A stretch of 42,736 bases of DNA from Firmicutes bacterium UBA2116 (GTDB taxonomy: Bacteria; Bacillota; Clostridia; Tissierellales; Sedimentibacteraceae): positions 39,232-81,967 of the forward strand of contig DCYG01000021.1 of assembly GCA_002331025.1 (NCBI GenBank), read 5' to 3'. Positions within the stretch are counted from its first letter, which is position 1. Every line of letters starts with the position of its first letter. The notes beneath the pieces were generated by a model that saw only the letters and a program-made list of their open reading frames with translations, had not been told where the DNA came from and did no database searches. The position numbers were made by a program, and so were the translations under genes. Of the stretch, positions 8,204 to 15,081 are shown piece after piece.

Positions 8204-8664
8204 CTATATCCATCTCCTTCCTGAGAAAATCTATGGGATTATATAGTTTAATATCCTTAATTACATCTTTAAGCTGTTCTTTATTATTTTCTATTGCTTT
8301 TATAAATTTATCATCACAAGTTACAAAATAATTACAATTTGCAAATACCGCAGATGCAAGATGCAGTGCATCTTTGTTTTTAATTTTTGAAATTTTTATT
8401 ATATCTTTTGAAGTTAATAAGATATTATCATCCGGATTTACCGATTCTTCACATATAGTTGAGATATTTCTAATATGTAATTTTCTTTCTGCAAATGGAT
8501 TCATATTGTTTTCGTATTCCAAAATAAAAGGCCATATTAATTCATATTTCCCATGTTCAATCAATTCAAATAAAATATCTATTGCCATAGATTCAAATTT
8601 TATTCTCAGTTGAGATTGATCATCAAATATTCTGTTATATATTCATATCAAAATATATCTTCAT
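8190..8664 (-). pseudogene. PIN-domain toxin (VapC-like) interrupted by a 2-nt frameshift
   Basis: From the ATG at 8664 the frame encodes MKIYFDMNI, then reaches TAA within an AT-dinucleotide run (about 8638-8644). The other frame resumes with YNRIFDDQSQLRIKFES and continues to 8190 through KDALHLASAVFANCNYFVTC and the tail NPIDFL. Adding two bases to the run restores one continuous PIN protein of about 158 aa with the N-terminal Asp, the DALHLA motif and the CDD of the active site. The remaining ORF from the internal ATG at 8588 lacks the first catalytic Asp. This could be a disabled toxin, an assembly error or slippage-controlled expression. The antitoxin gene follows with an overlap. Confidence 0.7.
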
Positions 8665-8688
8665 ATTTCTATCTCAACTCTCATATAT

Positions 8689-8725
8689 GGTATATTAATT
8701 ATACCACAATACGAATTTATTACAA
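8689..8725 (-). promoter_or_regulatory. Promoter and palindromic operator of the PIN toxin-antitoxin operon
   Basis: On the minus strand: TTGTAA (8725-8720), 16-nt spacer, TATAAT (8703-8698). The -10 is embedded in the palindrome GGTATA-TTAAT-TATACC (8689-8705), a good candidate autoregulatory operator, about 25 bp before the toxin start at 8664. Confidence 0.55.
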
Positions 8726-8804
8726 TAAAAACGGAAAAACTTACATGGAGAAACCGCCTCCTATGAGACATATTCAGAGAAATGCGTTGTAAAAATCAAG
8801 GCTT

Positions 8805-9641
8805 TTACCAAGTGAAATTTGCTACAATATTAGCCACAGAATTTATTAAGGCATGAGCTATCATACTCGTGCCAATACTTTTGGAACGCCATGCTACTAA
8901 ACCAAGGGTTAATGCTGAGACAGGAACAATAATGAAGAAAGAATAATTGTATTTCCCCAAATAATAAATATGGGCTAACATAAATAGTACCACCTGAAAT
9001 ACACATATCCACGAATCTCTCCAATTCGCTTTTTTTAAGAATCCCCACAAAAAACCTCTGAAAAAAGGTTCTTCCGTAACAGCAGCATTACTTAACTGAA
9101 TAAAAAACGAACCCAAAACATAATAGATCGAAGGGTGATTTGGATTTCTTCCTCCGCCTTGTATGCTTGATACGATCCCCAGCAGTACACCAACGCACAG
9201 ACCTGCAATAACCGCAATCAATAACCATAGCAATGTCTCTTTGATACCTTTTTTTTGTAATTTGGGCCGGGCAAGAAGTAATGTAAATAATAATAAAACG
9301 AAAATTACAATTTTAAATGAACTGGGCTGTATCGTACCTGTTATTGCGGCTTTAGTTAATAGGTGCCCGCTCAGGATTTGGGAAACAGGTGCAATAATCA
9401 ATATGAAAAGCGAAAAAAGATCTATGTTATAATCGGACAAAGAATCGCGTTTTAGTATAATTAAAGCAGCGGTTATCAAGTATGTTCCGTTATAATATAT
9501 ATCATGAGCTACGCTTACTAAAATACGAATTTTGTGATAAGTCACTGAAATAATGAACGGGAATCGTAAAAAAATAAGCCCCGACAGCAGTAATAGGAAA
9601 ATATACTTTGATATTCTGTCTTTAGCAGGTATTGTATTCAT
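8805..9641 (-). CDS. CPBP-family intramembrane metalloprotease
   Basis: A 278-aa polytopic membrane protein with about eight hydrophobic segments. It carries the CPBP (Abi/CAAX protease) motifs in order: EEPFFRGFLWGFL near residue 190, FMLAHIYYLG near 220, and TSMIAHALINSVANIVANF at the end. The Glu-Glu-Arg and two His motifs form the predicted metal site in the membrane. These enzymes resemble type II CAAX prenyl proteases; bacterial members are linked to bacteriocin self-immunity and peptide processing. The start at 9641 is the ATG after GAAAGGA; an upstream TTG is rejected. No bacteriocin gene was recognised nearby. Confidence 0.85.
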   Translation of the reverse strand: MNTIPAKDRISKYIFLLLLSGLIFLRFPFIISVTYHKIRILVSVAHDIYYNGTYLITAALIILKRDSLSDYNIDLFSLFILIIAPVSQILSGHLLTKAAITGTIQPSSFKIVIFVLLLFTLLLARPKLQKKGIKETLLWLLIAVIAGLCVGVLLGIVSSIQGGGRNPNHPSIYYVLGSFFIQLSNAAVTEEPFFRGFLWGFLKKANWRDSWICVFQVVLFMLAHIYYLGKYNYSFFIIVPVSALTLGLVAWRSKSIGTSMIAHALINSVANIVANFTW

Positions 9642-9864
9642 AATAATTTTTCCTTTCAAAGAAATATTTATTATATACGGCTGTTTTTACCTTGATTAAT
9701 TATGAAAGGTTGTCCTTATGCTCTCTATATAAATTATAAATAGTCTCCAATAAATAATTTGTCGTAAACAGACAGGATAAATTCTAAAAATAGGTTTAAG
9801 CAATAAATAAAGCATCTGTTTTTTATAAGACAAAATAATCATAATAAATATAAAGGAGCCAACA

Positions 9865-9978
9865 ATGGAGAAAAGAAAAATATTCAATAATCAGATTGAT
9901 AATAGATTAACTTCGCCCATTAGGGAGCACCCGTATGGTACACAATCAATTACTATACAAGTTTATTCCCAACCCTGA
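9865..9978 (+). CDS. Possible 37-aa peptide
   Basis: A short open frame, MEKRKIFNNQIDNRLTSPIR and then 17 residues ending VYSQP. It has an excellent ribosome binding site (AAAGGAG with 6-nt spacing). It is not hydrophobic and matches nothing I recognise. It sits in the otherwise non-coding 9642-10208 interval, in which I see no other convincing gene. It could be the head of a truncated gene. Confidence 0.3.
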   Translation: MEKRKIFNNQIDNRLTSPIREHPYGTQSITIQVYSQP

Positions 9979-10208
9979 AAATTTTACGAAACCATTTTCA
10001 CGTCGTTCCATAAGCTTTAGGTGGCTGAATATTTTCGCAAATAATTGGGTTGCGGTAAATATTTTGAAGTAAAATAATAAAAATATCTATCCAAGGTGAA
10101 ATGTTTATGGTAAAATCAGGATATGCATATCTTGATTTTCTAAAGGTAATAGAATATAAAGCACGCAGAAACATAATATAGTTAAATAATTGAGTAGAAA
10201 AAATCAAT

Positions 10209-10237
10209 TTGACAGATGTGATGTTTTGTGTTAAACT
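10209..10237 (+). promoter_or_regulatory. Sigma-A promoter of the abiF-associated RNA (copy A)
   Basis: TTGACA (10209-10214), exactly 17-nt spacer, TAAACT (10232-10237). It predicts a start near 10244, the first base of the conserved RNA core. Confidence 0.75.
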
Positions 10238-10243
10238 TTAGTT

Positions 10244-10322
10244 AACCGTTGGAAGGCACGGGTTATGCCTGTTACCAAATATTCCATTAGCGGGATTAAG
10301 AATGGTATACCATTCTTTTTTT
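10244..10322 (+). ncRNA. AbiF-associated structured RNA, copy A
   Basis: An approximately 79-nt RNA between a strong promoter and an intrinsic terminator, directly upstream of the Abi_2/AbiF-type gene. Its core contains the hairpin AGGCA (10254-10258) / TGCCT (10266-10270) with loop CGGGTTA and an enclosing TGGA (10250-10253) / TCCA (10283-10286) stem. A 5' strand (10244-10248) can pair with the loop as a pseudoknot. The same core recurs at 11304-11346 with compensatory changes. Conserved RNAs of this kind upstream of abiF-like genes are known (AbiF RNA motif), and I infer it acts as an RNA antitoxin or regulator of the HEPN protein. Confidence 0.75.
10298..10322 (+). terminator. Intrinsic terminator ending RNA copy A, inside the abiF leader
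   Basis: Perfect stem AAGAATGG (10298-10305) / CCATTCTT (10310-10317) with a TATA loop, followed by a 7-T run. It lies 18 bp before the abiF start codon, so abiF expression requires read-through of this attenuator. Confidence 0.8.
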
Positions 10323-10339
10323 ATTTTAAGGGGATTGCT

Positions 10340-11287
10340 ATGAATCATGATCAACCCATTGACTTGAATAAACAAGCAGAGTTGATGAAAAAATATGTAG
10401 TTTTTGAAAGAAAAACTCGTATAAAAAAGTTGTTGATTTATACAGGTTATTTTAGATTAAGCCGATATGGAAAATATTTATTATCACAATCTAATATTAT
10501 TAAAGCAAAACCAAATCAAGACTTATTGTTTGAGGCATATGATTTTGATGTTAAATTACGAAAATTGTTTTTTGATTATGTCAAAAAAGCAGAAATACAG
10601 TTCAAGAGCCATTTAGTAAACGGAGTTTCATTAAAGATAAATGATGCAGTGTTTTATTTGGACAGGCAATATTATACCCCATCTAAAGGTGAAAACGATA
10701 AAAAGAAGAAAGAGTCTAATCGAAATTTTTTTAATAATAATTTTTTTAATAATTTAAAATCACAGGAAAAAGAATTACGCCAAAATGAAAATAAGTATCC
10801 CGAGTTAAAGGAATACCGAAATGGTGGAAGCCGTTCAAGAAAAAAGATTCCTTGTTGGGCAGCCTTCTCTTATTTCGAATTTGGAACAATAACAAACATA
10901 TACTCCTTCCTTAAAGGTGATTTAAGAAAATCAGTGCTTATATACGGATATTCAAAAAATAATTACGGCAAAGAAGTAACAAAACATGCAGATACATGGT
11001 TAGATGCAATTAGAAGTTTAAGAAATGTATGTGCTCATCATAATAAACTTATTGGTAAAACTTCTTCGATTGTTTTACCTGAATTTGGTGAAGCTAATAT
11101 CTTAGTTACTAATACAGATTTATTTTCAAGAATGTACGCTTTGAAAAAAATACTTAATGAAAGTGATGCAAATCAATTAAAGTTAGATCTTGATAAACTT
11201 ATTAAAAGAGCAAAATTTGATGTGTATTTATTTGATATTCTTCCACCTGATTGGCAAAATCGCTATAATAGAATAAATAAATTATAG
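10340..11287 (+). CDS. abiF: AbiF-like Abi_2 family HEPN protein (abortive infection)
   Basis: A 315-aa protein of the Abi_2 (AbiD/AbiF) family. Early residues KLLIYTGYFRLSRYGKYLL match the family's N-terminal pattern. The HEPN RNase motif R-N-x3-H appears in IRSLRNVCAHHNKLIGK near residue 227, preceded by PCWAAFSYFEFGTITNIYSF. It is expected to be an RNase that arrests the cell upon phage infection, held in check by the RNA encoded just upstream. The ATG at 10340 is chosen for AAGGGG with 7-nt spacing. The frame is open back to an ATG at 10265, but that lies within the RNA and its terminator. A second RNA copy follows 17 bp after the stop. Family confident; mechanism inferred. Confidence 0.85.
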   Translation: MNHDQPIDLNKQAELMKKYVVFERKTRIKKLLIYTGYFRLSRYGKYLLSQSNIIKAKPNQDLLFEAYDFDVKLRKLFFDYVKKAEIQFKSHLVNGVSLKINDAVFYLDRQYYTPSKGENDKKKKESNRNFFNNNFFNNLKSQEKELRQNENKYPELKEYRNGGSRSRKKIPCWAAFSYFEFGTITNIYSFLKGDLRKSVLIYGYSKNNYGKEVTKHADTWLDAIRSLRNVCAHHNKLIGKTSSIVLPEFGEANILVTNTDLFSRMYALKKILNESDANQLKLDLDKLIKRAKFDVYLFDILPPDWQNRYNRINKL

Positions 11288-11303
11288 TTGAATATAATAT
11301 TAA

Positions 11304-11383
11304 TACCATTGGAAGGCATGGGTAATGCCTGTAACCAAATATTCCAAGATGGGAGGGACAAGACTATATGTTTTGTCCCTTTA
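11304..11383 (+). ncRNA. AbiF-associated structured RNA, copy B (orphan)
   Basis: The core (11304-11346) repeats copy A with 38 of 43 identical bases, including AGGCA/TGCCT and the flanking TTGGAA/TTCCAA stem, which is one pair longer here. It ends in its own, different terminator. A TATAAT at 11293-11298 sits where copy A has its -10 box, but no good -35 is visible. No HEPN gene follows. It may be transcribed weakly on its own or by read-through from abiF. Confidence 0.65.
11354..11383 (+). terminator. Intrinsic terminator of abiF/RNA copy B
   Basis: Stem AGGGACAA (11354-11361) / TTGTCCCT (11373-11380), then TTTATT. It ends RNA copy B and probably the abiF transcript. Confidence 0.65.
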
Positions 11384-11395
11384 TTGTAGGACCAC

Positions 11396-11510
11396 AATAA
11401 AGATGTAAACTGAAAATATAATTTGATATTGATTTTATAATAAAGTTGTATACTGATTCAATAGAACCTATGAAATCGTATCCTTTTTTGTAAAATAAAG
11501 TTGTAAACTG
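11396..11510 (+). repeat. Three direct repeats, IS21-like element end remnant
   Basis: AATAAAGATGTAAACTG at 11396-11412, AATAAAGTTGTATACTG at 11439-11455 and AATAAAGTTGTAAACTG at 11494-11510, with start-to-start distances of 43 and 55 bp. IS21-family elements carry several such transposase-binding repeats at an end, often in this AAAGTTGTAAACTG style in Firmicutes. No transposase gene is present. The rest of 11384-11750 holds nothing I recognise. Confidence 0.4.
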
Positions 11511-11761
11511 GGCAAATTAATATGAAGTTAATTATAATTTTATGCATCTTATTAATAAAAAGGCATAAAGCTTGTATACAGCATAAATAAGGAAATATGA
11601 TGTACTCCAATTTAGAATCATCCTTGCACCTGTCTTGAATTAATATAAAAGAATTAATTATTTTACATCATAAATTATTACTTATTAGAACCTTTATATT
11701 TTTTCACGTATCCATTTATCATTTTCATCAAAATTTAATGACCCTTCAAAACCTATACTCA

Positions 11762-11880
11762 TTACTTTCGCTTTCCTATTAACTTTAGAATATCATAGAT
11801 GAAAGCAATCAACCCAATTAAAATTAGTATAATTATAATGTAAATATTTAACTTCCAAGGTCCTGTACGAAAAGTTCGAT
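11762..11880 (-). pseudogene. Membrane-protein tail fragment
   Basis: The minus strand encodes GPWKLNIYIIIILILIGLIA, then FIYDILKLIGKRK and a stop: one transmembrane helix and a basic tail without any start or head. It overlaps the decayed HTH fragment at 11793-11948 in another frame. It looks like the 3' relic of a small membrane protein. Confidence 0.3.
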
Positions 11881-11948
11881 TTAGCGTACAATAAATTAAA
11901 TTTCATTTTTCTATTTGCTAACATAACATCTAAATTTACAATTATCAT
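11793..11948 (-). pseudogene. YozG-like XRE HTH gene, 5' remnant
   Basis: The frame begins MIIVNLDVMLANRKM after an AGGTG site. This is the signature start of small YozG-like Cro/C1 regulators (family pattern MIINLDVMLAKRKMSLNELA). The sequence then diverges into LLYAKSNFSYRTL and non-family residues. Only the first 15 residues are convincing, so the gene is broken by deletion. Confidence 0.45.
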
Positions 11949-11954
11949 CTTTTA

Positions 11955-12133
11955 TCACCTCGTCAAATCATAATCATCTTTGTAAACCATGGCTTTTTTC
12001 ACTATACTTCTAATTAACATTATAACTGCTGCAACTATCCATATTAGAAATATTACTCCAATCATTATCAATGATAATAGGGGACCAGGTCCTCCAAGTG
12101 TTCGAAAAGACCTCTCACATGCTGGGCACACCA
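11955..12133 (-). pseudogene. Tail of a small CxxC/membrane protein next to the YozG-like remnant
   Basis: The minus-strand frame reads VCPACERSF, then one transmembrane segment (IMIGVIFLIWIVAAVIMLI), and ends VYKDDYDLTR, 6 bp before the YozG-like start. YozG-like regulators are normally preceded by a DUF2975 membrane protein ending in a similar acidic DLT-type tail, so this may be its C-terminus. Only a 36-aa ATG-initiated part (12065-11955) could be translated. Confidence 0.35.
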
Positions 12134-12136
12134 AAG

Positions 12137-12176
12137 AAAAACCACTTTGAAATTAATAATTTCAAAGTGGTTTTTT
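12137..12176. terminator. Bidirectional terminator after glmS
   Basis: Stem ACCACTTTGAAATT (12141-12154) / AATTTCAAAGTGGT (12158-12171) with a 3-nt loop, flanked by A-run and T-run. It ends the glmS transcript, which reads leftward. Confidence 0.85.
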
Positions 12177-12232
12177 CGTATTCAGTTTGCCTTGACCCTC
12201 GATCCACAAATTGTCTTTAAGTGATTTTTACT

Positions 12233-14023
12233 TTATTCTACCGTTACCGACTTCGCAAGGTTGCGGGGCTTATCGATGTCGCAGCCTTTGAGTAATGCTG
12301 CATAGTATGCTAAATATTGAGCAGGAATTATTGTTGCTAAAGGCGATAATAATTCGTTGGCATCGTCAATGATAATCTGGTCTGTTTCCTGACTGATTTT
12401 GCGCATTGATATAACCATAGTTGCAGCACCTCTTGCCTTCACTTCCTTGATGTTGCTTCTTGTATTCAAATTGATGTTTTCCTGGGTAATAACCGCTATA
12501 ACGGGAGTATTTTTTTCAATTAAAGCAATTGTTCCATGCTTTAATTCTCCTGCCGCAAAGCCTTCAGTCTGAATGTAGGAAATTTCTTTTAATTTCAGGG
12601 ACGCCTCTAAGCACAAAAAGTAATCCATGCTTCTTCCTATATAGAAGCAATTCCTTGAATTTACTAAATATTTATTGGCTAACTCCTTATATTTTTCCTT
12701 ATCATCGCAAAGAGTTTCCATTATATATGCAATCTTGCTTAATTCTTTAAATATATCTATATTTGTTTTATTGTTAACCAAAGCCGCAAGTATTGATAAT
12801 ACTGTTATTTGTGCTGTATATGCCTTTGTCGAAGCAACTGCTATTTCAGGTCCTGCATGCAGAAGCAATGTGTTATCGGCTTCTCTTGACAGGGTAGAGC
12901 CCTTTACATTGGTTAATGTAAGGGTTCTATGTCCCATTTCCTTAACCTTTACAAGTACTGCCCTGCAGTCTGCCGTTTCGCCGCTTTGTGATATGAACAT
13001 GAACAGCGGTTTTTTCGTCAGCAGGGGCATATTATATATAAATTCACTTGCTATAATTACCTCTGTAGGCTTTCCGGATATTTTTTCAAAAAACTGCTTT
13101 CCGATAAGTCCCGCATGGTAGCTCGTGCCGCAGGCAATTATATATAATTTGTCACAGTCTCTGACTTCTTGAACTATTTCCGGCTCAATGAACATATTTC
13201 CGTCTTCATCGGAGTATTCCGACATAATTTTTCTTACTACAAACGGCTGTTCTTCAATTTCTTTCATCATGTAGTGAGGATACGTTCCCTTTTCAATATC
13301 GGATGCATCTATATCGGCCTTATATGGTTCTCTCACAACCTTATTTCCGTAAATTGAATAAATATCTATACTATCCTTTGTTATTACGAGAAATTCTTTA
13401 TCTTCTATTTCATAAAATGAATTTGTGTAATTAATCATTGCCATTGCATCGCTGCCAAGCATATTGAAGCCATTACCCTTGCCTGCCAGCAGCGGTGTTT
13501 TATTTTTTGCGGCATACAAGGTATTCATATCTTCATTATCAAGAATCGCAAGAGCATATGATCCCTTTAATTCACTCATAGTATGCCTTATGGCAAGTGC
13601 AACCTCTTCTCCGTCATTTACAAATTTTTCGATAAGCTGTACAATAACTTCTGTATCGGTATCACTTGTAAATACTGTTCCATTTAAATATTTTTGTCTT
13701 AATTCATCTTCATTTTCTATGATACCATTGTGTACTAAGGTAAACCTTTTTGAACTGCTCTGATGAGGGTGAGAATTAACATGGTTCGGGGCACCGTGAG
13801 TTGCCCATCTCGTATGGCCTATACCCAAATTTCCCGTTATACTTTTATCTATACTTTGTCTCAGCTCGTTGATTCTTCCCTTTTCCTTTACTACATTTAC
13901 CACATTGTTACTTGCTATGGCGATCCCTGCTGAATCGTAGCCTCTGTATTCTAATTTTTCTAAACCGCCTAAAATTATTTCTTTTACGTCTTCGAATCCT
14001 ATATATCCGACTATTCCACACAT
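12233..14023 (-). CDS. glmS: Glutamine--fructose-6-phosphate aminotransferase (isomerizing)
   Basis: A 596-aa cytosolic enzyme that makes glucosamine-6-phosphate from fructose-6-phosphate and glutamine, the entry step to peptidoglycan amino sugars. MCGIVGYIG gives the N-terminal nucleophile Cys2 of the class II amidotransferase domain (about residues 1-220, with EYRGYDSAGIA and GHTRWATHG). Two SIS isomerase domains follow (about 280-415, with SQSGETADCRAV; 450-590). The C-terminus DKPRNLAKSVTVE is the conserved family end. The start follows GGAG with 8-nt spacing. A glmS ribozyme lies about 195 bp upstream on the same strand, and a repeat unit lies between them. Length is normal for the family. 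Confidence 0.97.
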   Translation of the reverse strand: MCGIVGYIGFEDVKEIILGGLEKLEYRGYDSAGIAIASNNVVNVVKEKGRINELRQSIDKSITGNLGIGHTRWATHGAPNHVNSHPHQSSSKRFTLVHNGIIENEDELRQKYLNGTVFTSDTDTEVIVQLIEKFVNDGEEVALAIRHTMSELKGSYALAILDNEDMNTLYAAKNKTPLLAGKGNGFNMLGSDAMAMINYTNSFYEIEDKEFLVITKDSIDIYSIYGNKVVREPYKADIDASDIEKGTYPHYMMKEIEEQPFVVRKIMSEYSDEDGNMFIEPEIVQEVRDCDKLYIIACGTSYHAGLIGKQFFEKISGKPTEVIIASEFIYNMPLLTKKPLFMFISQSGETADCRAVLVKVKEMGHRTLTLTNVKGSTLSREADNTLLLHAGPEIAVASTKAYTAQITVLSILAALVNNKTNIDIFKELSKIAYIMETLCDDKEKYKELANKYLVNSRNCFYIGRSMDYFLCLEASLKLKEISYIQTEGFAAGELKHGTIALIEKNTPVIAVITQENINLNTRSNIKEVKARGAATMVISMRKISQETDQIIIDDANELLSPLATIIPAQYLAYYAALLKGCDIDKPRNLAKSVTVE

Positions 14024-14125
14024 ATTTTTTTCTCCAATCTAATTTTTTTTGCACATAAAAAACAGTACTTGAAATTTAATTTTTTCAAGAAAAAAGCAAT
14101 TTGATATGATGACACAAAAACAATG

Positions 14126-14155
14126 AGATCCTTCACTACGTTCAGGATGACAATA
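14126..14155 (-). repeat. Interspersed repeat, copy R1 (short)
   Basis: On the minus strand TGTCATCCTGAACGTAGTGA followed by AGGATCTCAT, nearly identical to the head of copy R3 at 33414-33443 (one difference in the first 29 bases). It lies in the glmS leader between the ribozyme and the start codon. Confidence 0.7.
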
Positions 14156-14218
14156 ATGATATGATTGGGGAATAATATAGAATAATATTATTTCAGTAAG
14201 ATGTTTCAGCTATTGGTT

Positions 14219-14345
14219 TCCCTCTGTCCCATCCGTCACCGGATGTATTTGCAAAAACCATATCGATGAAGCTGCACCGCAGAGCGTCCGCCGAATTTTC
14301 GATAACTCTGTCCTCGTCAACTTGTTAAGTTCTGGCGCTATAATA
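14219..14345 (-). ncRNA. glmS self-cleaving ribozyme
   Basis: The minus strand carries the hallmark segments in order: AGCGCCAGAAC at the 5' end (cleavage predicted between A14339 and G14338), GTTGACGAGGA, TTATCGAAAATTCGGCGG, then the P4 hairpin CATCCG-GTGA-CGGATG with GGACAGAGGG. Glucosamine-6-phosphate is the cofactor for cleavage at the 5' end of the glmS mRNA, after which the transcript is degraded. The element is thus the feedback control of glmS. The 3' limit is approximate. The AT-rich DNA upstream (14346-14500) contains no gene. Confidence 0.93.
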
Positions 14346-14501
14346 ATTATCTTGATTTCCCCTTATTTACCTCCTCCTTTCATGATAATAATCTGTTTTT
14401 GTGAAATCATATTATTAAGTTATGAATTTTTTTTAAATTCGTTACTTGTTTTATATTTTAACATAAATTAAGAATTTAGTATATATATTTTTTAATTTTG
14501 T

Positions 14502-14546
14502 ATACATGGCAAATCTTAACCTTTAGTTGAATTATTTGCCATGTAT
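14502..14546. repeat. Perfect 13-bp inverted repeat
   Basis: ATACATGGCAAAT (14502-14514) and ATTTGCCATGTAT (14534-14546) with a 19-nt loop. No T-run follows on either strand, so it is not a typical terminator. It lies in the 383-bp gap between the glmS ribozyme and the SASP gene. Nothing else was recognised in that gap. Confidence 0.6.
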
Positions 14547-14728
14547 TATAAATAAAACACGGTTAATAATAATGTTAGAAAGTTAATCATTATAACTTTC
14601 AAAATTTAATCTTGTAATTTAGATTGACCTGTAGTTTACATATTATATGCAGGTTGATTGGGCCCAAGGTGTATACATGATTAAATGAAATGACAAAATA
14701 ATATTTATCTCAAGAAAGGAGAAACAAA

Positions 14729-14953
14729 ATGGCATCAAATAACAGTGGAAGCAACAACATCGTTGTTCCGGAAGCAAAACAGGCATTGAATCAGATGAAG
14801 ACTGAAATAGCTAACGAATTAGGATTAACAAACTATGAACAAGTAGATAAAGGAAACCTTACTGCAAGACAAAATGGTTATGTAGGTGGATACATGACTA
14901 AGAGATTGGTTGAAATGGCTCAAAGACAAATGAGCGGCGGCGGAATGAAATAA
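14729..14953 (+). CDS. Alpha/beta-type small acid-soluble spore protein
   Basis: A 74-aa SASP that binds and protects spore DNA and is degraded at germination. It shows the family motifs: a germination protease-type region with KTEIANELGL, then LTARQNGYVGGYMTKRLVEM with the DNA-binding conserved glycines. It is short and rich in Asn, Gln and Gly. The ATG follows AAAGGAG. It should be made in the forespore by sigma-G, but I could not place a convincing sigma-G promoter. An intrinsic terminator follows directly. It is evidence that the organism sporulates. Confidence 0.95.
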   Translation: MASNNSGSNNIVVPEAKQALNQMKTEIANELGLTNYEQVDKGNLTARQNGYVGGYMTKRLVEMAQRQMSGGGMK

Positions 14954-14968
14954 GAAACAAGATATATA

Positions 14969-15006
14969 AAAACCGGTGGATGGCTAAGCTATCCACCGGT
15001 TTTATA
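14969..15006 (+). terminator. Intrinsic terminator of the SASP gene
   Basis: Stem AAACCGGTGGAT (14970-14981) / ATCCACCGGTTT (14991-15002), followed by TTATATTAG. The terminator at 23477-23513 has a related stem and the same tail. Confidence 0.8.
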
Positions 15007-15081
15007 TTAGTTGGCGGGCGGATTAGGTATGTATGCTAAAAATAGTATGACAGAAATTAACCGGACTATTTTTTACATAAG

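Noticed and set aside
9696..9887. Hydrophobic 63-aa frame on the minus strand
   Set aside because: It starts at TTG with no ribosome binding site and overlaps the well-signalled plus-strand peptide; hydrophobicity is expected from T-rich codons.
11396..11510. CRISPR array
   Set aside because: The three repeats are only 17 bp, with unequal spacing and AT-rich spacers, and there are no cas genes; IS-end repeats fit better.
12675..13121. 148-aa plus-strand frame opposite glmS
   Set aside because: It is the antisense shadow of the glmS coding sequence without a start signal.
14648..14683. Sigma-G promoter for the SASP gene
   Set aside because: TGCAGG and CATGATTA resemble the elements, but the spacing of 22 nt is too long to accept.
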